NCBI GenBank assembly: GCA_001899635.1
Contig: MKVQ01000012.1
Span: 62,001-126,000 of the forward strand
DNA length: 64,000 bases
Origin: Myxococcales bacterium 68-20
Lineage (GTDB): Bacteria; Myxococcota_A; Polyangia; Polyangiales; Polyangiaceae
Direction: 5' to 3'
A program made the position numbers and the translations under genes. A model generated the notes under the pieces. It did not search any database. It was not told the origin of the DNA and was given only the letters and a program-made list of their open reading frames with translations. Positions 7,728-16,500 of the stretch are shown here, piece by piece. Within the stretch, counting starts at the first letter, position 1. Every line of letters starts with the position of its first letter.

Positions 7728-8726
7728 ATGACGCCCGAGGCATTCCAAGAGACCTTCGACCGCATCCGCGCGCAGATGGCCCACGTCGTCGTCGGGCAGG
7801 AGGAGCTCGTCTTCGGGCTCCTCGTCACGGCGATCGCCGGCGGTCATGTGCTCATCGAGGGCGCGCCCGGCCTCGGCAAGACCCTCGTGGCGCGAGCGTT
7901 CGCACGCGTCTCGGGGGCGAGCTTCAAGCGGATCCAGTTCACGCCCGACCTCATGCCGAGCGACGTCACGGGCTCCAGCGTCTTCGAGCGACAGCGCGGC
8001 GACGGCGGAGGGACCTTCACCTTCGTCCCGGGTCCGATCTTCTGCCAACTCCTCCTCGCCGACGAGATCAACCGTGCCCCGGCGAAGACGCAGTCGGCGC
8101 TCCTCGAGGCGATGCAGGATCATCAGGTCACGGTCGACGGCACGTCGCGTCCCTTGCCGGCGCCGTTCATCGTCGTCGCGACGCAGAACCCCGTCGAATC
8201 GCAAGGCACCTATCCCCTCCCCGAAGCCCAGCTCGATCGCTTCCTGATGAAGGTCACCGTGGCGGATCCGCCGCGCGAGGTCGAGCAGCAGATCGTGAAG
8301 AACCACGCCACCGGCTTCGATCCGACCGACCTCTCGGCGCTCGTTCCCGTGACGTCGCCGGAGGAGCTCGTCGCGATGAGCGCGCTCGCGGGAAAGGTGC
8401 GCGTCGACGATGCCGTCGTCGGTTACGTCGTCGACCTCGCCCGGCGCACCCGCGAGGATCGCGCGATCGAGCTCGGCGCATCACCCCGAGCCTCGATCGC
8501 GATGATGAAGGCCGCGCAGGTCGTCGCCGCGAGCGAGGGGCGCGACTTCGTCACCCCCGACGACGTGAAGTCCGTCGCCAAGCCAGTCCTTCGTCATCGC
8601 GTGATGCTGCATCCGGACGCCGAGCTCCAAGGCATCAGCGCCGACGAGCGCATCGACGACATCCTGCGATCGGCGCCGGTGCCGCGCGCTGCCCCCGAGG
8701 TCCACGCCGCGGCCGCGTCGGCCTGA
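7728..8726 (+). CDS. MoxR-family AAA+ ATPase
   Basis: The 332-residue protein has a Walker A motif GAPGLGKT at residues 45-52, a Walker B LLLADE at 108-113 followed by INRAPAKTQSALLEAM, and sensor-type ATQNPVE near 151, all diagnostic of MoxR ATPases. MoxR proteins act as chaperones that mature or insert metal centres into partner complexes, typically with VWA or DUF58 proteins. The next gene encodes a DUF58 protein 16 bases downstream, the usual pairing. I chose the ATG at 7728; an ATG at 7707 in the same frame is possible. Confidence 0.95.
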   Translation: MTPEAFQETFDRIRAQMAHVVVGQEELVFGLLVTAIAGGHVLIEGAPGLGKTLVARAFARVSGASFKRIQFTPDLMPSDVTGSSVFERQRGDGGGTFTFVPGPIFCQLLLADEINRAPAKTQSALLEAMQDHQVTVDGTSRPLPAPFIVVATQNPVESQGTYPLPEAQLDRFLMKVTVADPPREVEQQIVKNHATGFDPTDLSALVPVTSPEELVAMSALAGKVRVDDAVVGYVVDLARRTREDRAIELGASPRASIAMMKAAQVVAASEGRDFVTPDDVKSVAKPVLRHRVMLHPDAELQGISADERIDDILRSAPVPRAAPEVHAAAASA

Positions 8727-8742
8727 GCGCGGGACAGCGCAC

Positions 8743-10047
8743 GTGGTCCCCACCAAGCGCCTGGTGAGCCTCGCCTTCGTCGCGGCTGCCGTCGCGCTCG
8801 TCGCCGGCTACGTGCCGGGCGTGGATGCCGCGTGGATCGGGATCGACGCGCTCCTCGTCGCCATGTGCGGAGCGGATGCCCTCGCCGGCCGGCAGCGGCG
8901 CGTGGAGGCCGAGCGGCGCGTCGCCGACATCTTCTCCGTCGGTCGACCGAACACGGTCACGATCGTCCTCTCGAACCGCAGCGACCGTCCGATCACGGGG
9001 ACGGTGATGGACGATCCGATCGAGGACGCCACCGTGACCGCGCTCCCGGGACACTTCGAGATCCCGCCACGGAGCTCCGCCGAGCTCCGCTACGAGATCA
9101 CCCCGACGCGGCGCGGGAAGCGAAGCCTCGGCGGGATCACCGTCCGCTACGCGCTGCCGCTCGGCCTCCTGTCGCGTCAGGAGCGGATCGAGCTCCCGCG
9201 GGACGTCGACGTCTATCCCGACGTCCATGCCGCGCGTGCGCTCGAGATGCTCCGCCGCCAGGGACGCGAGGATGCACGGCTCGGCTCGCTTCGCGTCCGC
9301 GGCGGCGACACCGAGTTCGAGCGCCTCCGGCCGTACCAGCGCGGCGACGAGATGAAGCACGTCGACTGGCGCGCCTCCGCACGACGCGACGATCTCGTCG
9401 CGCGGCAGTACCAGGCGGAGTCGAACCAGAACGTCGTCTTCGCGCTCGACGTCGGGCGAGGGATGCGCGGAGAAAGCGGCGGGCTCACGAGCGTCGATCA
9501 CGCGCTCGCCGCGGCGCTGCTCACCGCCGACGTCGCGCTCCGTGGCGGCGATCGCGCCGGTCTGCTCACGTTCGACGATCGCCCGCGGAGCTTCCTCCGC
9601 CCCACCGGAGGCCGCTCGGGAGGCCGCAAGCTGACGCGCGCAGTCTACGCGCTCGACGCAGGCCTGGCGGCGACCGACTACCGATCGGCGATGGTGTTCC
9701 TGAAGACGCAGGTGAAGGCGCGCTCGCTCTTCGTCATCTTCACCAACCTGCTCGATCCACGCGGCGCGAAGGACCTCGCCACGGCGGTGCGGAGCCTGAT
9801 GCCAAGGCACCTCCCGCTCTGCGTCCTCATGCGAGACGTCGAGGTCGAAGCCCTCGCGCTGGCGAAGACGGAGAACGAGGGAGACGTGCTCGTGCGCGCG
9901 GCGGCGGCGGAGTCGATCTCGTGGCGCGACGGCATCGTCCGGAGCCTCCGCAACGCGGGCGCGCTCGTCCTCGATGCACGTCCGGAGGACGTGACGCCTC
10001 TCCTCGTGAAACGCTACCTCGAGGTGAAGGCGCGCCGCCTCCTCTGA
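8743..10047 (+). CDS. DUF58 domain protein, partner of MoxR
   Basis: The 434-residue protein has two N-terminal membrane helices (about 8-45), a strand-rich middle part, and the DUF58 signature FERLRPYQRGDEMKHVDWRA at about 192-211, followed by a VWA-like C-terminal domain (VVFALDVGRGM at about 231). The second DXS-type metal motif is degenerate (DVGRG instead of DxSxS). It starts with GTG 16 bases after the MoxR gene, so the two form an operon. DUF58 proteins are thought to be targets of MoxR ATPases. The VWA and transglutaminase genes that often follow are absent here. Confidence 0.9.
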   Translation: MVPTKRLVSLAFVAAAVALVAGYVPGVDAAWIGIDALLVAMCGADALAGRQRRVEAERRVADIFSVGRPNTVTIVLSNRSDRPITGTVMDDPIEDATVTALPGHFEIPPRSSAELRYEITPTRRGKRSLGGITVRYALPLGLLSRQERIELPRDVDVYPDVHAARALEMLRRQGREDARLGSLRVRGGDTEFERLRPYQRGDEMKHVDWRASARRDDLVARQYQAESNQNVVFALDVGRGMRGESGGLTSVDHALAAALLTADVALRGGDRAGLLTFDDRPRSFLRPTGGRSGGRKLTRAVYALDAGLAATDYRSAMVFLKTQVKARSLFVIFTNLLDPRGAKDLATAVRSLMPRHLPLCVLMRDVEVEALALAKTENEGDVLVRAAAAESISWRDGIVRSLRNAGALVLDARPEDVTPLLVKRYLEVKARRLL

Positions 10048-10145
10048 GCCACGCGCTCGCGGTGCGAGCTCATGCGCAGGCGGAGCCCTGTCCACCGAGC
10101 GCTGCGCGCGCTCCGCCCGATGCGCGCTGTGGTACGAATCGGACC

Positions 10146-11195
10146 ATGAGGCGCGCTCTTCGTGCACCACTGGTCGGGGCGGCGACGCTCACCGTCATCG
10201 GGACGTTCGCGGTCGACGCCGCAGCGCAGCCTGCGTGCACCACGCCGAAGACGATGTGCGCGGGTCACTCCGGATATTACGCGCCGTCCGAAGACCTCGA
10301 ACGCCTCACCGCCGTCGCCGATCCGATCCTGCGTGACGTGCGCGCGTGCCTCGACGGCATCGGCGCGAAGCACGTCGCGTCCGTTCTCGTCATCCGCTGG
10401 GACTCGGAGGGCAAGCCGGTCGACGTGAGGATCGACGTCCCCGGCTACGAAGGCCTCCCGTGCGTGCAGAAGGCGCATGCGAAGGTCGCCATGCTCGAGA
10501 ACCCGCGCGAGACGGCGATCCGCTGCGAGCTCGGCTGCCCGCCGCCGCCGAAGCCGGCACCGGCGCCCGCGCCGATCGTCGTGGCGCCTCCTGCACCGAC
10601 GACGGCCCCGGCGCCAGCACCGCAGCCTGCCCCTGCCCCTGCCCCTGCGCCTGTCCCCGCCCCCGCACGCGCGCCCGAAGGGCCACGCTACGAGAAGGTC
10701 TGGTACGGCTACCAGACGCTCATCGCCGACGGCCTGTCGCTCGCACTCCTCACTGGTGGCGTCGTGGCGAAAGCTTCGGAGCCGATCGTCGCGGGCTACG
10801 TCGGCTTCGTCCTCGCCTCGCCGATCGTCCACATGGCGCACGGCAACGTCGGCCCGGGCTTCGGAAGCATCGGCACCCGCCTCTTCGTGCCCTGGATCGG
10901 CGCAGGCATCGGAGCGATCACCGGCCTGATCGTCGGCGGGACGAGCGGGAGCGGCGCAGTCGCAGACTTCGGCAGCCGCGCCAACGGAGCGCTCAACGGC
11001 GCGGTCATCGGTACCGTGATCGGCGTCGTCGGTTGTATCGCCATCGACGCGGCCGGGCTCGCGTACACAAAGGAGCGCGTCGACGATGCCAACGTCTCGC
11101 TCGCGCCGCGCCCTCCCCAGCCCACCTTCACGCTGGCGCCCTCGTTCGACCTCCGCAGCGATCGCGCGTCGGTCGGCGTCGTCGGGCGCTTCTGA
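10146..11195 (+). CDS. Exported protein with proline-rich linker and glycine-rich membrane part
   Basis: The 349-residue product has a signal peptide ending near AAAQPA (about residues 1-28), a small Cys-containing domain (residues 30-130) with the DSEGKPVDVRIDVPGYEGLP pattern seen in exported domains of myxobacterial proteins, a Pro/Ala-rich linker (about 131-178) and a hydrophobic Gly-rich part (about 190-305) with several short membrane-like stretches. It ends in a short strand, SVGVVGRF, suggesting outer-membrane association. I do not recognise a family. It lies 98 bases after the DUF58 gene on the same strand and could share its transcript. Confidence 0.75.
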   Translation: MRRALRAPLVGAATLTVIGTFAVDAAAQPACTTPKTMCAGHSGYYAPSEDLERLTAVADPILRDVRACLDGIGAKHVASVLVIRWDSEGKPVDVRIDVPGYEGLPCVQKAHAKVAMLENPRETAIRCELGCPPPPKPAPAPAPIVVAPPAPTTAPAPAPQPAPAPAPAPVPAPARAPEGPRYEKVWYGYQTLIADGLSLALLTGGVVAKASEPIVAGYVGFVLASPIVHMAHGNVGPGFGSIGTRLFVPWIGAGIGAITGLIVGGTSGSGAVADFGSRANGALNGAVIGTVIGVVGCIAIDAAGLAYTKERVDDANVSLAPRPPQPTFTLAPSFDLRSDRASVGVVGRF

Positions 11196-11229
11196 TCGGA
11201 TCGCCACGGACACGCGCGGCGCGCGGGCG

Positions 11230-11691
11230 TCACCTTCGCATTCGCGGGTCGAACGTGAAGCGGCGCGGCAGCCCGAACACGACCTTCGCCATGTCGGGGT
11301 GGCGCGGGTTCAAGAGGACGTTGTGCTCGTCCGGGATGACGGCCGACGGGACCCGGAGGGCGACAGAGCGCCCCTCCGCGACCCACTCGCTCCCGAGCCG
11401 GCGTAGCGCGGGCGGCCCGGGGACCTTCCGCCAGCTCTTCGGGAGCTTCGTCGGATCGATGTCCTCCACGGCGAGCGAGCCTGGGATCTCCACGCGGATC
11501 GAGACGAGATCGTCGGGGAGGTCGTCCGGATCGAGATGTACGAAGACCTCGAGACAGGCGAGGGCGAGCGAGCCCGCGCAGTACACGACGCCGACGCCCT
11601 TGTCGTTCCACCGACCGGGAAAAAGGCGCGCCCCCTCCCCGTCGAATGCGGTCTTTGCGCGCGAGGCCTTGCAGATTCGCCAGGCGATCAC
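11230..11691 (-). CDS. RES-domain toxin (NAD-degrading type)
   Basis: The 153-residue protein is a compact RES domain: AWRICKASRAKTAFDGEGAR, LFPGRWNDKGVGVVYCAGSL and ALACLEVFVHL hold the conserved Arg, Tyr and Glu positions of the family. Well-studied RES toxins (for example MbcT) break down NAD+. It starts with GTG one base after the stop of the antitoxin gene (stop at 11693-11695), which is the usual antitoxin-first order. Longer in-frame starts exist but would read through antitoxin sequence. The gene is convergent with the exported-protein gene, 34 bases away. Confidence 0.92.
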   Translation of the reverse strand: MIAWRICKASRAKTAFDGEGARLFPGRWNDKGVGVVYCAGSLALACLEVFVHLDPDDLPDDLVSIRVEIPGSLAVEDIDPTKLPKSWRKVPGPPALRRLGSEWVAEGRSVALRVPSAVIPDEHNVLLNPRHPDMAKVVFGLPRRFTFDPRMRR

Positions 11692-11692
11692 G

Positions 11693-12142
11693 TCAGACGA
11701 AGACCCCGTGCTCGATCCGACCGAGCTCCTCGAGGACGGCACCTGCGCCGACGTCCGTGTCGAGCAGCTGGAGCGGGACCTCGCCCCCCAGCGCACGGTT
11801 CGGCTTCACGACCCAGCGGCGCGCCTTCTCGACGGAGCCGAGCACGACCGTCGCCTGCGCGAGCACGCGGGCGAGCCGCACGAGGCGCTCCGACTCCTCC
11901 GCATCGAGGGGTTGGTTCCGCTCGATACGACGCGCGATCGTACGCTTCGCGAGCCCCAGCGACTCGGCCGTCGCCTGGACGGACATGTCGAGCCGCGCCG
12001 CAACCGAGGTGAACGCGTTCGCAGGCAGCCCCTTTCGAATGATCGGCGCGAGCTCGAGCGGATCGCGGACGCGCTGCCTCAGGCCGAGCATCGAGGCCGT
12101 CTCGCCGAGGACGTCGCTCCGTGCCGTTGCGCTCCGTGCCAT
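11693..12142 (-). CDS. Xre/MbcA/ParS-type antitoxin
   Basis: The 149-residue protein has an N-terminal Xre-like helix-turn-helix (about 46-75, MSVQATAESLGLAKRTIARR) and the C-terminal toxin-binding domain once called DUF2384 (about 85-149, ERLVRLARVLAQATVVLGS, WVVKPNRALGGEVPLQLLDT). These antitoxins cap the active site of RES toxins and repress their own operon. The toxin gene follows after one base. Overlapping inverted repeats just upstream of the ATG are probable operator sequences. Confidence 0.93.
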   Translation of the reverse strand: MARSATARSDVLGETASMLGLRQRVRDPLELAPIIRKGLPANAFTSVAARLDMSVQATAESLGLAKRTIARRIERNQPLDAEESERLVRLARVLAQATVVLGSVEKARRWVVKPNRALGGEVPLQLLDTDVGAGAVLEELGRIEHGVFV

Positions 12143-12171
12143 TTGGCATCATCTTAGGTGCCAATCGGCAC
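12143..12171. promoter_or_regulatory. Probable autoregulatory operator of the RES/Xre pair
   Basis: Two overlapping inverted repeats lie directly before the antitoxin start: TTGGCA (12143-12148) with TGCCAA (12159-12164), and GTGCC (12158-12162) with GGCAC (12167-12171). Positions next to the start codon are typical for antitoxin-bound operators. Binding is inferred, not shown. Confidence 0.55.
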
Positions 12172-12259
12172 GACGCAAGCGGGTCGACACCTGCACGGGA
12201 CGAGGCTCACCGCCGACTCGCCCCCAGGCATCGCCGGCCACGCGCCCGATGACCAGACG

Positions 12260-13279
12260 TCAGCGATTCGCGACGTCGACCCGGTAGGCACTGCGCTGCT
12301 CCTCGCGCACGTCGATGGTCCGACCGAGGAATCGACGGAGGAGCTCGACGTGCGTGCGCAGGTGCGTCGTAGGCGTGACCGTCCGGAACGAGCCGCCCGC
12401 CCCGAGCGCCATCGGCAGAACGAGCTGATCGGCCAGGTGCTCGCCGACGGGGACGTCGGCCTCGAGCCATGCTCGGACCTCGCGGGCGACGCGCGCGGCC
12501 ACCTCTTCGGCGCGCACGCCGCGCTCGCCGAAGCCCGAGAACACCTCGGTCACATGCTCCGCCTCCACGAGCGCGAGCAGCACGTTGCCCGGTCCGGCGC
12601 TCGTCACCACCTCCGGGCGCGCATCCGCATCGTGCCAGCCGAGGAGCCCGACGAGCGCGGCGATCTCGCGTTGGGCGACATGCGCTGGCAGGCGCGACGA
12701 GAGCGCGCGAATACGCTTCGCGCGGATCGCGCCCCGCTCCTCGAGCACGAGCGCGCCGAGCGCCGGGCATGCCTGGATCTCGACGCGGACGAGACCGCCT
12801 CCTGCCGGATAGAGGCCCGCCGCGACGAGCTCCGACGAGATCTTCGCGCCCATCCGTCGCAGGAGCGGCAGGTACGTCGTCTCGAAGAACGGATAGGGCG
12901 GCGACATCGGGTTGTGCGTGCCCCCGGAGACCTCCACAACGGATGCGTCACGCGCCGAGAGCAACGCCGGCAAGAGCGTCTGCACGACGAGCATCGCGCT
13001 CCCCGCCGAGCCGACATCGAAGCGATACGTCCCGCCTCGCACCGTGCGCGGCGAGAACGTGACCGTACGCGATCCGAGCTCGTCGCCGGTCACCTCCGCA
13101 TTCGAGACCTCTTGTGCCGCTCGAAGCGCCGTCAGGTGTTGCCGCAAGAGCCCGGGCTTGGCGCGTCCGGCGCGCACGTTCTCGATGGTCACCGGCGTCC
13201 CCGTGACCATCGAGAGAGTCAGCGCCGTTCGCACGATCTGCCCGCCACCCTCGCCGCCCCCGCCGTCGATCACGAGCAT
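12260..13279 (-). CDS. rtcA: RNA 3'-terminal phosphate cyclase
   Basis: The 339-residue protein matches RtcA over its full usual length. It begins with the diagnostic DGGGGEGGGQIVRTALTLSM (residues 5-24), has the insert-domain region around 150-260, the HLADQLVLPMALG motif at 281-293, and TTHLRTHVELLRRFLG at 304-319, where His306 is the likely AMP-accepting histidine. The enzyme uses ATP to convert RNA 3'-phosphates into 2',3'-cyclic phosphates. No RtcB ligase or RtcR regulator is adjacent. It is divergent from the M36 protease gene across a 288-base gap that must hold both promoters. Confidence 0.96.
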   Translation of the reverse strand: MLVIDGGGGEGGGQIVRTALTLSMVTGTPVTIENVRAGRAKPGLLRQHLTALRAAQEVSNAEVTGDELGSRTVTFSPRTVRGGTYRFDVGSAGSAMLVVQTLLPALLSARDASVVEVSGGTHNPMSPPYPFFETTYLPLLRRMGAKISSELVAAGLYPAGGGLVRVEIQACPALGALVLEERGAIRAKRIRALSSRLPAHVAQREIAALVGLLGWHDADARPEVVTSAGPGNVLLALVEAEHVTEVFSGFGERGVRAEEVAARVAREVRAWLEADVPVGEHLADQLVLPMALGAGGSFRTVTPTTHLRTHVELLRRFLGRTIDVREEQRSAYRVDVANR

Positions 13280-13567
13280 CGCCCTACCCCTTCACGCACG
13301 ACACCTGCCGGTTCCCGTGCGCCACGTCCAAGAGATCCTTCATACGCCCCGAACATGGTGCTGCGGGCGCGGACCGCCAAGGCGAGCTGCTCTTGCCGCG
13401 GAGAGCGGGAGCCCGTCGCCTGGTTCGGAACAAGCGCGACCTTGGGTGATTCGCCCTCGAACGGCAGAGCCAGAGTCTTCGCGCGCACGCATCACGACAT
13501 CGTCGCATGGCATTTCCTCACGCATTGTCCGGCGCGCGCGAGCGCCGCGAGAGTATCGTGCGTCGCG

Positions 13568-16500
13568 GTGCCCGCATTCCGCCACGCGCTTCGTCGCCAT
13601 CGTGTCCTTGGTCCCATCACACTCGGTCTGCTCGTTGCCGTTGGCTGCAGCAGCGACCCTTCCTCGAGCGGGCTCGAGCCCAGCGTGTCGAGTGCACGGC
13701 CGGCGCTGGACAGCGCGTCGAGCGTCGATCCCGCATCGGCTTTCGTCACCTCGTTCGACGACGCGCTCGGCACGCCGACGTTTCTCCGAGCGGCTCGCTC
13801 GAACGTCGTTCGTCGTCGAAACACGAGCCCCGAGCGAGCGGCACGGGCGCACCTCGAAGCACTCGCTTCCCGTTACCGACTTCCGCGCAGGGCACTCGAT
13901 TCGGCCGTCGTCACGCAGGTGAGCGACTCAGGCAAAAACGGCGTGATCGTCGTCTTGCGGCAGAGAATCGGTGGCGTCGACGTCATCGAGCGTGATGCGA
14001 AGGTCCTGTTGGACGAGAACCTCTCGCTCGTCGCAATCGGCGGTGCGCTGCACCCTGCCGCGTTCGCGCATTCGAAGCTCGGTCGTTTCGCGCTCGGCGC
14101 GGAGGAGGCTGCAGCGCGAGCCTTCGACACGCTGTACCCGCCGTCCGGCTCCTCGACCGCGACGCGCTTCGTGGCCGCCGATTCGCGCGCGGACGGAGAC
14201 GACGCGTTCGTCCTTGCCGGTGGCACCTCCGCAGACGGCGTTCGCCTTCTTCGTCCGGTGCGCGCGAAGCGGGTCTACTTCCCCGCCGGCGAGCGGCTCG
14301 TGCCGGCTTACGCCGTCGAGATCATCGCTGAGGTGTCGGGCCCGGCCGGCCAACACGATGATGCCTACGCGCTGCTCGTGGCGGCGGACGACGGACGGAT
14401 CCTCCGGCGGAGAAGCCTCGTTCACCACGCGGCGTACACGTACCGCGTCTTTGCCGACGCGTCGGGCCGTCATACGCCGATGGACGGCCCCATCGCGAAC
14501 CTCACCCCGCATCCGACGGGACTCGCCGACAAGACGAGCGTGTCCTTCGTGCCGCCGAACCTCATCACCATCGACGGCTTCAACGCGACCCGGGACCCCT
14601 GGCTCCCGGCAGGCGCCACGGAGACGCGCGGCAACAACGTCGACGCGTACACGGACGACGACGTGGACGGCTTCTCGGCCGGGGACCTGCGCGCTTCGGT
14701 TACCGCGCCTGGAACGTTCGACCGGCTCTTCGACGTCTCGCTCGAGCCGACAGCGTCGACCAACCAGAGGATGGCAGCGGTGACGAACGCGTTCTTCGTC
14801 ACGAACTGGCTCCACGACGACTGGTACGACGTCGGGTTCGACGAGGCCTCGGGCAACGCGCAAGCCTCGAACTACGGGCGCGGAGGCAGCGAGGGCGATC
14901 CGCTCCTCGTCCAGGTCCAGGACAGCGCCGCCGCCGGCAAGCGGAACAACGCGAACGCGATGACGCCTGCCGACGGCTCGTCGCCGCGCCTGCAGTTCTA
15001 CCTCTGGGATGGACCAATCGAGGGCTCCCTCACGGTGACGCCCGGCGGCTCGTTCGCAGCGGGCGCGGCAACGTTCGGTCCGCAGTCGTTCACGCTCGAG
15101 AAGAACATCGTCCTCGCGAGCGGCCCCGCAGGCTCGACAGCGTGCGGGACGCTCTCCAACGTCACGGACAAGGTCGTCCTCATCGATCGGGGAGGCTGCA
15201 CGTACGAGTCGAAGGCCAAGAACGCGCAGAACGCCGGCGCCACCGGTGTGATCATCGCGAACAACACGGCGGGCGAGATCGCGCCCATGACCGACGATCC
15301 GGTCGTGACCGGGGTGACGATTCCGGTTCTGTCGATCACGCAAGCCGCCGGCACGACGATCAAGGCCCAGCTCCAAGGGAACGCGGTCATGCCGGCGCGG
15401 ATGCATCGGACGAGCTCGCCCGCACGCGACTCCGCGCTCGACGCGTCGATCATCGCCCATGAGTGGGGCCACTACCTCCACCACCGCCTCGTGCGCTGCT
15501 CCACCGAGCAGTGCGGTGCCGAGAGCGAAGGCTGGGCGGACTTCATCGCGCTGCACATGTCGCTTCGCCCGGGCGACCAGCTCGGCGGCACGTTCGCGGT
15601 CGCGCAGTATTCGACACCGGCCCTCTCGAGCGATACCGCCTACTTCGGATTGCGGCGCTTCCCGTATTCGGTCGATTTCACGAAGAACGCCCTCACGTTC
15701 AAGCACATCACGAACGGCGTCGCGCTTCCGGACACTCCGATGAACAGCCGCGCGGGCGGCGTGAACGCCGAAGTCCACAACGCCGGCGAGGTGTGGGCCT
15801 CGATGTTGTGGGAAGCCTACGTCGCGCTCCAGAGGCGTGCGGCGGGTCCGGCGCCGGCCTACACGTTCGACGAGGCGCGAAAGCGAATGGCGTCGTACGT
15901 CGTGGGAGGCATGAAGCTCGCTCCCGCGAATCCGACCTACACGGAGCAGCGCGACGCGCTCCTCGCAGCGGCGTTCGCACGCGACGCGGCGGATGGCAAC
16001 GCGCTCGCAGAGGGATTTGCGCGTCGCGGAGCGGGCAGCTGCGCCGTCTCTCCGGCACGCGATTCGAGCACCTTCGACGGCGTCGTCGAGAGCTTCGAGC
16101 TGAAGGCCGACGCCTCGATCGCGTCGATCGTCATCGACGATGCGGTCCTGTCATGCGACACCGACGGCATCATCGATGCCGGAGAGACCGGGCGGGCGGT
16201 CGTTCGCATCACGAACCGTGGAGGGGCAGCGCTCGTCGGCGCGCAGCTCGCCGCGACGACCTCGCTCGCGGGGGTGACGTTCCCGAAGGGAGCAACGATC
16301 GCGGTGCCGGCGATCGCGCCGTTCACCACGCTCGATGTGCCTGTGGAGATTGCCCTGGCTGCCGCGATTACGGGGCAGCAGCAGCTCGACGTCTCGTTCG
16401 CGCTCACGACGCCGGGCGCGTGCTCTGCCTCCGTGAGCGCGTCGGCGAGCGTGCGCGCCAACATCGACGAGAAGAGCGCATCGTCCGCCACGGACGATGT

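Noticed and set aside
12158-13567. The open frame upstream of the M36 protease, which would add 470 residues
   Set aside because: It reads the opposite strand of rtcA and looks like antisense sequence. The signal peptide lies right after GTG 13568.
13928-15778. A 616-residue leftward frame opposite the M36 protease
   Set aside because: Antisense to the HEWGH catalytic region; Arg/Val-rich without motifs.
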